Notes under the pieces: generated by a model
The model's input: only the letters and a program-made list of their open reading frames with translations
The model's database searches: none
What the model was told of the DNA's origin: nothing
Source of the DNA: Mesorhabditis belari
Lineage: Eukaryota; Nematoda; Chromadorea; Rhabditida; Rhabditidae
Direction: 5' to 3'
DNA: 64,000 nt
Assembly: GCA_958450365.1 (NCBI GenBank)
Contig: CAUEEP010000736.1
Location: forward strand, 3,716,001-3,780,000
Shown: positions 11,248-21,239 of the stretch, one piece after another
Layout of the letters: each line of letters opens with the position of its first letter
Position numbering within the stretch: the stretch's first letter is position 1
Made by a program: the position numbers and the translations under genes

Positions 11248-12660
11248 AAAAAATGGATAAAAATTTATTAAAAGATAAAAGCCTCCACTAAAAACTCAGC
11301 TAAACTTTAAAAAACATAACCAAACTAGATCAACATTTTACCTTTAGTTCTTTCAAATTTTTTCTCCTTTTTTTCCTCCTCATTTTTAGCTTCAAAAAGC
11401 CTCAAAAAAGAACTGAAAAGCCAAAAAATGAGGCTTAAAGATAATTGAATTTCGAAAAGGATAAAGACAAAAATTTTTCTGTCTTTTTCTTTTTCTACTA
11501 AATGAAACAAAAGTTTCAGTTGATGTTCCGTGAGAAAATTCCATTGGCTGAGAATTTTAATAGGTTTTTATCCATTTCTTTTACAGATAATCAAACCTTT
11601 TGCAGAAAAATTTTGCGAATAATCAACCCCTTTCGAGGTAATAATTTCGAATTTCTTTGAAGAAAATGGAAAAGAAAGTTGGGAAATTGATGGCAGGAGA
11701 TGATAAAAACTAAACAGAGATCAATTAAACCCGTTTACAATTAGTAGCCTCAAAATGAATAGCTCCAATCAATTCCCCACTCCCAAAAACATTCGGATAC
11801 AAATTTATGGCCTAACACTTCTTTTTATACCATCTAAAAAGCAAAGAAAAATCTCTATGGAGATGACTGGTGCTCTTTGTGCGGCCAAGTAATCGCTCTC
11901 CATCTGGCACGGGCCGCCGATAGATACCTGTTCCTTTTGTGATTCGAATGGGAATAGAAATGGTGAGAAATGACTGACGAGATGTTTTTGTGCGGCCGCG
12001 TAATCGCTTCGGACGACACGACAGATAGGTATTCACTTAGTGATCGGTAAAAAAAAGGGACGAGGAGGGTCCAAGCCGGTTTCGCCATTTTATCGCCACT
12101 AGACTCGAATCACTGGGACCAATTTTTGCCTTAAATTTGGCGTAATTTTTAAAGCATTTTTCTATAAGAAGAGAATTCACTTTTTTCATCATGTAACATG
12201 TTGGGCTATATCGTACCAAATCATACAAACCATCATATAATCAACGAAACCAAGATAATTTGGTTTTAGTGAGAATCGGTCTCAATTCGAGCCCTCCCCA
12301 AACCTAAGATTGACTCAGCATTTCTACAGCTCTCGGTCAAAAATCGACTCAAAACTTGCTATAGAAATCACAAATTGATATCAACTTCTAGTCTAAAAAA
12401 GTCTCAAAATTTTGGAAAAAAACGTGTAGTAAATCCATATTTTGTCTAAAGACTTGCAAAAGTGGCCCTGATGGCTGTGGCTTCCCTCCTCTCTTTGGTC
12501 GAATTGTTCTCTTTTCTATCTTTTTCAATCCCAATTTGGATGGCTCGTCCAAGGTGTGCTAATGGGTTAAATACCCAAGAAAAGAAAAGAAAAGAGACAA
12601 GCCAACTCGTTTTCTTGTTTTCTGGCTTTTCGAAATGCAAAATAGTCCCAAAGATTCTAG
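11248..12660. other. Intergenic with one interspersed repeat
   Basis: Contains the CCCGGG-type repeat relative at 11,720-12,010 (shared blocks ACAAATTTATGG, GCTCTTTGTGCGGCC and AAGTAATCGCTCTCC). Reading frames in 12,446-12,785 overlap on opposite strands and have no family resemblance. No gene is supported. Confidence 0.5.
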
Positions 12661-13190
12661 GAATCCCGATTTCTTTACTTCGGGAAAGAAATCGGGAAGT
12701 TGATGATGTCAGACTGGGAAATCGATTAGTTTTTGGGGTTAAGGGAAAAGAAAATTCCTTGATTTTAGAACTTACAGAAGCTTAGAATCAAAATATTTTG
12801 GATTTGATTAATGGTTAAGATATTTCTATTTAGTCCATTTGTGAAGATCGAATCAAAAAAGTTTCTTGCCAGCCTCTAAAATAGAATTCGATACTTTATT
12901 AACAATGGCTGGCTGACTGACTAAAGTCAATGACCAAACTCAAATAATGATCAAAATAGGGATGCTCTTGATCTCTTTCATCTCATTATTCAATTCAATA
13001 AGATCAACATCAGTTTTCTGAAGTTCTTTAATTGGTTAACAATTCTTTAGTTGATAAAGATGACTTTGCACTTCATTTCTTTTCAATTTCCTAAGCAAAC
13101 CATAACTTTTTCTTTTACTTCGGGAAAGAAATCGGGAAGTTGATGATGTCAGACTGGAAATCGATTGGTTTTTAGGGTTAAGGAAAAAGA
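12660..13190. repeat. Direct duplication plus inverted arm
   Basis: The segment ACTTCGGGAAAGAAATCGGG through GATGATGTCAGACTGG occurs at about 12,677-12,745 and again at 13,117-13,185, each followed by a related GGGTTAAGG block. Between them sits the arm (12,785-13,105) that matches 9,290-9,540 in reverse. Confidence 0.8.
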
Positions 13191-14696
13191 GAATTCCTTG
13201 ATTTTAAAATCATTGGTTTAAAAAAAAATTATCTTCTTTACGTATAAAAAGTTTTTATATTTAAACAATTGCGAAAATTATGAAATCAGTTACTAAAATT
13301 TCTTTAGTTCTATCCAATGAAATAGTGAGAACAATGCGTTAAAGAGGGGCCATAAAGTACTCAAAAGTACTCATTTTTAAGGCCACAAAGTACTCAATTT
13401 TCGCAAATTCATATGCTGTTGACAAGCTATTTTTATTAATATAAAAAGTTATTCAAAATCAACTTACCATTGTTTCAAACAAGCTTCAAAATATGCCGAA
13501 TCGTGAAATCTTCTATAGTCGTCAATTTAAATTCCGCAAAATTCTCGATACTTGGAAATGCTCTGAAAATTGTTCGGATGATTATCGTTGAGATGAGACT
13601 CTTCTTTTTTTTTTTTTTCTTTTTCTTTCTCTTCTTTCTCTTCTTTTCTATGTCATTTCTTTTTGGACTCTTATTTTCGATTCAAGTTTACTTTTTCAAG
13701 TATTCAAGTAAATTTAGCAATACACTACAATAGCTAAAGATTTAAATGCACCAGAAACAGTGTGTTTCCATTTTTCAACTCAATGTTGTTAACATGTTGG
13801 GCTTTATTGTATCAAATCATAAAAATTTTCTGAAACCAAATCGATATCAGAAAAAGAAAAGAGATCATAATGGAAAAATAAATGAATGTCAAATCATTTT
13901 ATGAAATCGATCAGTTTCAATTTTTCAATTCAATTCATTTTCCAAAAATTGGAAAATCATTCAGATCATCGATCACGCAAAAGTCGAATCTCTCTTTTAT
14001 TGTTAGCTCTTTCTCTACGACTTATCGATAGATTTCAAGAAAATGATGGAGATTACATTGTCGATTGATGAAATTAGAATAAAGAAGTTTTGATAAGCTT
14101 TATTGTATCTCGAACTGCAAAGCATTTTTGTTCTTCTTTAAACCTACAATCTCTCGCCATGTGACGCACTAATCCATGTCTCCGGTTCAGTTACCCAATT
14201 TCAACGTCTTTTAAACCCTTGAATTTCCTAACGGTTTCATCAGAGTTCTCTAAAATTTTAATATAAGTAAGCGCTAGTACTGCAGCATCTAATAACAGAA
14301 AATCAGACTTGTTTATGGTGGAATAAGGATTTTACGGTCAGATAAAAAGCAGATTTTTCCAGTTACCCGTTCTTCCACCATCACAGGGTGTGTCCAAATT
14401 TGAATATTAATATGTGCTTATTGTCTACTGCCAAAAAAAATATGACAGAAACATGGTGAAATGAGAGACTGAGGTATTGACGAGCATTTCATTTCTTTTA
14501 ATAAAAAAACGTAAAAGTAAGCCTTTTCACAATTTCTGTATGCATGTAGTTGTTTAACAGTGAAAAGAGCCGATTCAGCTGTCTCAAACAATTTATTTAA
14601 CGAGTGTCCAAGCTTTCCTCTTTGTCCATGTGATCGGATCAAGTGTCTAGCGGATCTTCTCATTTTCTTTCTTTTACCATTTCCTGTTTTCATCTA
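13191..14696. other. Intergenic, nothing recognised
   Basis: AT-rich sequence with a T/C-rich run at 13,600-13,650. The reading frames are short and Phe-rich. I see no supported gene or RNA. Confidence 0.5.
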
Positions 14697-14822
14697 TAAG
14701 GCTAATTTTTGATTCTCTACAACTTCTCCATTGACACCAAAATGGGTTTCTTTTGAAGAAAGTGCTCAAACTGTGACATATGACAATAGCCGGCGGTTTT
14801 CAATTCACTAATCCAATAGATA
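14697..14822. mobile_element. Mariner-element right-end fragment
   Basis: About 125 bases match the right tail of the 4,631-5,401 element: the CTAATTTTTGATTCTCTACA block, then TTTGAAGAAAGTGCTCAAAC, ending TTTTCAATTCACTAATCCAA before TA. The left side is missing. Confidence 0.8.
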
Positions 14823-15084
14823 TAGACAACTCACGTTTTCTTATGAAGTTATATGAAATCATCATTCACTATGAAGTTGTATGAAATCATTTTTCATAAA
14901 GATGGGGAGTCTGAAGCCACGATCTTGTGTCACCTATGTTAATCGCGAATCTTTTGCTATTTATTACGCAATTTGCTAAACTGTTTAGGTGCTAAGTTTA
15001 CGTTTTGTTTTACGTTTTAAGTTTTACGTTTTGAAAGTTTACAAAGGTGTCGAGCTAATGTCGGAGTTCCATTTGTTTGTGAAG

Positions 15085-15330
15085 ATCATTTGACATCTTC
15101 AAACAATAAAGTCGTTGGAAAATGGGGATTTGCAAAATGGGGAACAACGAAAACTCCTTATCTTTTCAAAAAGGTCTACCCGAGACATTAAGAATGTCTT
15201 AATGTCATTCTTAAGAATGTCGTAATGTTTCGGGTAGACCTTTTTGAAAAGATAAGGAGTTTTCTTAGTTCCCCATTTTGCAAATCCCCACTTTCCAACG
15301 ACTTTATTGTTTGAAGATGTCAAATGATGG
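15085..15330. repeat. Near-perfect foldback, arms about 110 bases
   Basis: AAATGGGGATTTGCAAAATG through AAAAAGGTCTACCCGA is repeated in reverse across a short centre at about 15,190-15,220. The open minus-strand frame over it (15,452-15,099) is created by the palindrome and is not a gene. Confidence 0.9.
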
Positions 15331-15734
15331 GGATTCGGACGGATACGAGGTAAGTATTCAGAAAATTCGAATGGCAATAAGTTTATAACTGAGTGACCGC
15401 CTTTTTGGTCAAAAATTGAGATGAAATGAAAAATCCGGCTTTCAGTTAGCACTTTGTCACCTAAATCCCAAACAGAATTCGATTTGATTGAGTTTAGCCA
15501 TCAGCAAAAATAAAAACTAGAAAAACCGAGTTGACTTTCATAGCTTTTGCTTTAAAAAACGGCTATAACCTATTTCTTTCCGTGATCAGAAAGTCTCCTC
15601 TCGACGAAAGAAGCCGAGTCGTTCTGCCGCGCTTTCACCAACAGAAGCCGTTACGAAACCAATTTCTGGTAGATGCAAAACTTTTTCTAAGCAGTTCAAA
15701 TGTTCGAATGTTAAGTGTTCGATTTGGACACAGA

Positions 15735-17865
15735 CTTACCGTCATCGTTGAACGTATCGAATGTGGCGGCTGAGAACTTTTTCGATGGCCACCTCAAAAT
15801 CGAAAGTGCTTTTGTTTAAAAAGATAAAGTGATAGGTGGAAAAACTTAGAAATTGGAATCGGCCACAAGAAGCTTGAGGTGTTTTTCTTGCCACTAGTCG
15901 AGAACTCAGGCCAAAACGAGCTCAAGCTTGGGGTTTGGAAGTGGGAGTTGCCCGATGCCAGCATGCAATTCTCCGATCACTTCGATGCGGTTGGGGCATT
16001 TTAGAAATTCTAATGTCTAAGCTCTATATCGTTTACACCAAAAAGATAATTCAGGTATCCAATAGAAAACTCGGCAAGTTACTCGTGGATCTCACGCATA
16101 CGCCTCAGACGTTCATCGATCAAAGCGCCAATGTGAGAGATCCTGTCTAATCATATAAGAAATTTCAAAATAAGCACAAATTCTTTTCAATATATGTAAA
16201 TCTTTAAGGATGAACTCTACTTTGGACTGATTGAGATGAAGTTGGCCGGCCGAGTGGAGGGAAAACTAATCCAACAATACTCGGCTCTTCGGCTTCAATG
16301 GAGTGACAGGTTTGTGGAACATTTTTTGAGATACCCGACTTGATTTTATATATTGTATAATACTATACTAAACAAAACAGACTTGTGACGACAGTTGGGC
16401 GTCTACCGCTTCTTGATGCATCAGCAATTGTTCCCGTAGCTTCGTAGCGTTGAATAGTGCGAAAAATGACACTTCCGTCGACCTTAAGACGCTTATAAAT
16501 CTCCGGCGCCGAGACTCCTCGCTTGTGCAATTCGATGATCGATTGTCGATGGGGATTTTCCAGCCATTCTAAAAAACAACACATTTTATATGCAAAAAGT
16601 TTCAATTATTTTTCAAATATAATAAAAACACAAAAAAAAAACCAGAAATGAAGCTTAAACTAACGAGTTATTGTCCTTGTTAACGAGTTAACGCGCGTGA
16701 TATCTTGTTGCGACAATTATGGCGCACCCTGTAGCTTGAATTTAAACACAATCTCAACAACAAAAAAAGTTCAGTTCATCGCCACCGACTCCATCGTTTC
16801 ACAAAAAGCGCTTGTTGATTGGCGGCGACACGCTAAACGCAGCAAAACTCGAGTCGATTGCTATCAAAAACCCGGATGTCCTTTACTGGGTACCGAATCG
16901 GCCCGGCACTGAAAGTAGGGATTCGTACAAGCCATCAAAATATTCGTTCCTTAGAACCAAACGAGCCGATCCACTTTGATCAAACCCTTGTCAAGTTTAG
17001 CATTTTAAACCAAAAAAGGGACGATGTTCGATTGACTTTTAAGTATTGTGAGCCGGTGAAAATCGGCATCCACTACATCTATTCGGGTTCCGACGATCCA
17101 AACAACGATCCGAAAGAGGCGAGGATTTTTTTTTCCTAAACGAATAGATTTAGAAAGAATACTCTTTTGTAGGACGGTGTACTCATTCCGCAGGGATGGG
17201 GCGAGATCGGAATCACTTTTAGACTTTATCGAACCCAACAAGGTCTTGAGGCGGCCAAGGTGGGGAAAGCTAGAAGCGTTAATCACACACAATATACCCC
17301 TTACTTAATATATTCACTTTATGTTAAGTTTTATGCTCATATACTTTATATATTTACTTTATATGCTCATCAAACAAAGAAAACATGTTAGAAACTAGAG
17401 TCATTACAGGTGAAAAACCCACCACCGTCCTTACACACTTTTTTTCAGAACCCGGTTGAGCAATTTTGTTAAACCCTCTTGTAAACTATAAAAGAACAAG
17501 ATGATAGTACTATAGAAACTCAAATTTGGCATAATATAAATGTTTTTAGTTTGAAAATCGAACCTAAAGACTTAAGATTTAGAATGAGAAAGGCGTGCTC
17601 GTGGTGATGCAGTTGGCTCGTGGGGCCCACGAAGAGTTTCTCAATTTTCGAATGAAATGGCAAGAGTTCGTTTTCCATCAATCAACAAATCTTTTCTATT
17701 TTAAAAAGTGAGAAGATAAAAAGATTTGCCTAGAAACAAATGGAATCCGGAAATCACATGCGAAAAGCCGATCGAGTTCGAGAAAGCGAAAGCTGAAATG
17801 GTGAACGAGGAAGAGGACAAGAGCTCCAAGATCAGCTATAACTTTTTCCCTTGATCATTTCTATA
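15735..17865 (+). pseudogene. Broken multi-exon gene, family not recognised
   Basis: Exon-like segments with amphipathic, protein-like content run along the + strand. They are: about 15,735-15,820 (NVAAENFFDGHLKIESAFV); 15,850-15,989 (KKLEVFFLPLVENSG, LKLGVWKWELPD); 16,055-16,132 (GKLLVDLTHTPQTFIDQSAN, before GTGAGA); 16,209-16,309 (DELYFGLIEMKLAG, IQQYSALRLQWSD, before GTTTGT); 16,775-16,880 (KKRLLIGGDTLNAAK, NPDVLYW); 16,912-17,110 in another frame (NEPIHFDQTLVKFSI, VKIGIHYIYSGSDD); 17,173-17,259 (WGEIGITFRLYRTQQGL); 17,583-17,690; and 17,731-17,853, ending SYNFFP and a stop. Segments 15,850-16,880 join in phase, but the frame then breaks near 16,880 and no GT donor follows 17,110. The 16,310-16,774 intron holds a Tc-type fragment. 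Most likely a recent pseudogene; a gene with unusual introns, or assembly errors, is the alternative. Confidence 0.5.
16363..16731 (-). mobile_element. Tc-type transposase N-terminal fragment with right terminal repeat
   Basis: The minus strand from 16,605 encodes an 80-residue frame with ENPHRQSIIELHKRGVSA, then EIYKRLKVDGSV, IQRYEATG and SRSGRRPTV. That is the homeodomain-like helix-turn-helix and GRP linker of Tc1/Tc3-type transposases. The catalytic DDE region is absent. The terminal repeat at 16,715-16,731 places the fragment at the 5' end of its element. It lies in an intron of the broken gene around it. Confidence 0.8.
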
Positions 17866-18243
17866 ATAAACATTAGATTTTGTTTTAATGTTTGCCTAAA
17901 ATTTTGAATATTTACGTGTTATAACTTTCCAAATTTGGTACGGCTTTTGTGACTTGTCTTCTAATAAAACTTTTGGTAACATAATCATTCAGACATAATA
18001 TAGCCTTACTAAAAAAACTTTGAGAAACCTTGCTAGTGATGCACACAGATTGACCACAACCAAACGATAACACCCATTTTATTTCCTGAATCCGAAAAAG
18101 TAGATCTTAAGCGTACCAGATAGCAAAATTTTTGCTGAGAAAAATTCTCTTAAAGTTTATGATTTTTAAAAGGCTTTTTCGAATTTCTGGCACACCATTT
18201 ACGTCCAGCTTTCAAGGCTCAATTACTTCCTCTCAAAAAGTGC

Positions 18244-18763
18244 CTTGTAATCTGTAAAAAGTACCTGGTTAGTGTGGGCGTCCTATGCATTTTTGCTTAC
18301 TCATACCGCAAACATTTTTATTATTATCAAGCTCAAAGTGTCAAGCGAAACAGTCCGTCAAGTGCTAAAGAAAAGGGATTTTATTGTGCGAAGGAAGATG
18401 CGTAAAGCACCGTTTATGACGCAAGATCATTACAAGAAAAGACTAGAATTCGCCGACAAAAACCGAAGAATTGACTGGAGTAAGGTGGGTGTGCGTACTT
18501 GGCTGATGGGAAGTTATTATTATGTTTAGGTCGTGTGGTCGGATGAGAAAAAAATTTAACTGTGATGGGCCTGATGGAAACCGGAGTTATTGGCATGATT
18601 TAAGAAAGGAAAAGATTAGCTTTTCGCGAAGAAACTTCAAAGGAGGTGGTGTGATGGTATGGTCAGCAATTGCTTCATCTGGCCTGTAATCTGTAAAAAG
18701 TGCCTGGTTAGTGTGGGCGTCCTATGCATTTTTGCTCACTCATACCGCAAATATTTTTATTAT
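18244..18763 (+). pseudogene. Tc-type transposase middle fragment with flanking duplication
   Basis: The + strand reads VSSETVRQVLKKRDFIVRRK, APFMTQDHYKKRLEF and IDWSKV. After a possible 40-base intron it reads VVWSDEKKFNCDGPDG and GGGVMVWSAIASSG. This is the second helix-turn-helix plus the start of the DDE domain (first Asp in WSDEK) of Tc1/Tc3 transposases. One extra A in the run at about 18,547 shifts the frame after DEK. The fragment is bracketed by an 80-base direct duplication (18,244-18,325 and 18,680-18,763, GTGTGGGCGTCCTATGCAT). It is dead. Confidence 0.75.
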
Positions 18764-18837
18764 TTTGTAAAAGATTAAAAACTATTTTCAACAGTTTCAG
18801 GCTTTCGTTTGCAATAGCGTAAAGCATTAGAAGCTGG

Positions 18838-19032
18838 ACCACTGACTACCGAATCGGCTATGAAGAAGATTGAGGACAACAACACACTTGTCTTCATCGT
18901 TGACATTCACTCGAACAAGCCACAAATCAAAGCCGCCGCGAAAAAGTTGTACAACATCGATGTCCAAAAAGTGAATACATTGGTCACTCCTCTTCACACC
19001 AAGAAAGCTTACGTACGACTGGCCCCGACTGG
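18838..19032 (+). pseudogene. rpl-23A: Ribosomal protein L23a (uL23) pseudogene fragment
   Basis: After LTTESA the frame reads [20 protein letters not shown], then [20 protein letters not shown], and ends KKAYVRLAP. That is the C-terminal globular half of eukaryotic L23a, which in working genes continues DYDALDVANKIGII. Here that tail is replaced by unrelated sequence. Just upstream, AAGCTGGACCAC (K-L-D-H) runs straight into LTTESA, so about 20 bases coding for the YAIIKFP stretch are deleted and the frame shifts. An in-frame TAG lies further up. A splice-acceptor-like TTTCAG at 18,800 suggests a copied genomic segment rather than a retrocopy, but this is uncertain. Confidence 0.8.
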
Positions 19033-19035
19033 CAA

Positions 19036-19330
19036 ATCTTGTGCCAGGAATTCAAAAATCATAAACTTAAAGCAATTTTTTTCAAAAATTTTGCTGCCTG
19101 GAATTTCTATTGCACAAGGCAAATTCTCTATCAACTGAACAATTCGATTAAGGACCAAAGAGCGCGGTCATGCCGTCAACTACTGAACGAATATCGACGC
19201 GGTCGGTTTCCTCTTTCCAATACAGTGACTCATGATCAATCGTGGATATTCGATGATCGTCCAGTGTTGAAAGGACAATGGTTGAAGAAAGATTGGGAAA
19301 AGTGGTGGGAAAACGAAATATCCATGAAAA
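19036..19330 (+). pseudogene. Probable mariner transposase remnant
   Basis: Directly after the L23a fragment a different frame reads RSCRQLLNEYRRGRFPLSNT, then VTHDQSWIFDD and VLKGQWLKKD. Mariner transposases have a leading Leu-Leu block, VTGDEKWI-F-D and a QWL or SW motif in this order. Here the catalytic DE reads DQ. Resemblance is moderate and the rest is missing, so I call a decayed fragment. It could be chance similarity. Confidence 0.45.
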
Positions 19331-19719
19331 TAGGCGACTTCTGTGTGACTTCTATTGATGTTCCTCTGGCATACTTTTTTGGGAGCTGCTCCAATAGGTC
19401 TAACCTTGAACACTGGCAAAACAATCAAATTTTAGATTTAATGATTTGTTTTGGAATGACTGTGGTTTTCGTCGATCTTTAACTTTCAAATAAGCCAGAT
19501 AGAAGGTAGAGGATAGCTTGGTACAAGCTTTACAGGCTGAGTCAAATGATAAGAAAACAAGAAGAATTTAAGCCCGTTACGTCTAGAAATGTAAAGGTTA
19601 AACTTAAAAGTCACTTAAACTTCACTTAAAGGTTATTAAAGTTTTTTGATTTTTCGGAATTTGGCGAGCTCTACAATCTTGTTCATGGCTGAATTTATTT
19701 TGATTCCAGAGTTCAAGAA

Positions 19720-19850
19720 TTGGTACAAGCTACAATTGGTACAAGCTACAATTTGTACAAGCTACAATTGGTACAAGCTACAATTTGTACAAGCTACAAT
19801 TTGTACAAGCTACAATTTGTACAAGCTACAATTGGTACAAGCTTCAATCG
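19720..19850. repeat. 16-base tandem repeat ACAATTKGTACAAGCT
   Basis: About eight units with T or G at one position. They generate the Thr-Ser-Tyr-Asn peptides in overlapping frames, which are artefacts. Confidence 0.9.
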
Positions 19851-20689
19851 CACAAATGGTCAAATCCAACGCTGTTCCTGACCTTCTCCAGGCCAGGTCA
19901 ATCAAGCGCTTTTTTTGGTTTTTTTGGCCTGTCATGGCTTTTAGTTTTCTGCAACAGTACTTCAGTCAAGTGGTCCAACTATGACACAAGGATCACGAGT
20001 ATAACCGCTTTGCTTAACCAAGCTGCACCAGCATCCGCAGTTCTCAAATCTCGTCACTCTACGAGAATCAATTCCCCACTCGCTAACTAGTTTTTTCAAT
20101 CTAACCCCCATTTCTTTAACCTTTTTTTTTAATTAAAATTCAGACCAAGATTTGCCTTTCTCTTTACAACAAATCCCAACGATCAAACAACAAAGAGAAA
20201 TTGTTTTGCGATTGAATTTCCATCGAAAAACTGTTTCAAACATTGAATTCTTTTACTCAAACAAATTCTATTAACAAAAAGTTTTTCGTTTTTTTATTTT
20301 ACCATTGCTGAAATAAAAGTTTTTCATTTTTTAGTCAAACAAAAGCCCAAATTAACGGCCTTAAATGAGTTTGCATAAAGATTGGAATTCATTGAAACAC
20401 TGAAGAAGAAGATGAAGAAAAAGAAGATAAGTAGAGTCTTGTTCAAAGTGCTCTTGTGCTACACTTGGTACTAATTGAGGACTTGACTATGAATCTGACA
20501 CTTGGTTTTCCTTTGGAATTAAGAAACGAAATCACTGTTTGGATTTATGCTTAACTTTTCACAAAGTGCTCTTTCCAATCCAGTCGAACTTTGTACCTTT
20601 TCTTCTCTTTCTTTTCTTTCTTTCTTCCTTTCTTCAACTCCCTTAACTTTCCCACATTATTTCATTAGGAACACAATGAGAATGAACCT
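19851..20689. other. Intergenic, nothing recognised
   Basis: Contains a purine-rich run (20,400-20,430) and T/C-rich tracts near 20,600. No exon with homology that I know. Confidence 0.5.
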
Positions 20690-21030
20690 TTTCAAGTATC
20701 CAAGTCCATCTCATAGTTCAATGTTTGTTAGAACTTTGTAGCTGGATGAAAAGTTATTCGAATATCCAAGTCTGTCTCATAATTCAATAATTTTTCTATA
20801 ACTTTGGTAACTTGTATGGCAAGTTATTCAAGTATCCAATTCCATCTCATAGTTCAATGTTTTTTAGAACTTTGTAGCTGGATGAAAAGTTATTCGAATA
20901 TCCAAGTCTGTCTCATAATTCATGTTTTTTAGAACTTTGTAGCTTGTATAGAAAGCTATTCAAATATCCAAGTCTATCTCATAATTCAATAAGTTTTTTA
21001 GACTTTGGTAACTTGTATGGAAAGTTATTA
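20690..21030. repeat. Tandem repeat of about 70 bases, five units
   Basis: Each unit contains ATCCAAGTC then TCTCATAATTCAAT, a run of T, AACTTTG and GAAAGTTATTC-like ends. Units vary by substitutions and small gaps. Confidence 0.85.
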
Positions 21031-21239
21031 GATAAACTTGAATCCTATAATATTTTAGCAATCTTTTATAGTCGATGAGTGGAAAGTATCATAGTTTTCA
21101 GTTACTTTAAAGAGGATAATTTTGTAAAACTAATTCCAACGTTGATACGACAAATTTCGACTATAATTCTTAATAAAAATGTTTAGATATATCTGTGGTT
21201 TAAATAAAAGATTTGATTAAATTATTGAGTTTCAATACC

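Noticed and set aside
12446..12785. Overlapping frames of 64 and 107 codons on opposite strands
   Set aside because: No splice context, no family resemblance, biased composition; mirror shadows.
15099..15452. 117-codon minus-strand frame
   Set aside because: It spans a palindrome, so one half of the peptide is the antisense of the other; no homology.
20220..20240. CTGTTTCA as a piRNA upstream motif
   Set aside because: Only isolated occurrences, no cluster; expected by chance in AT-rich DNA.
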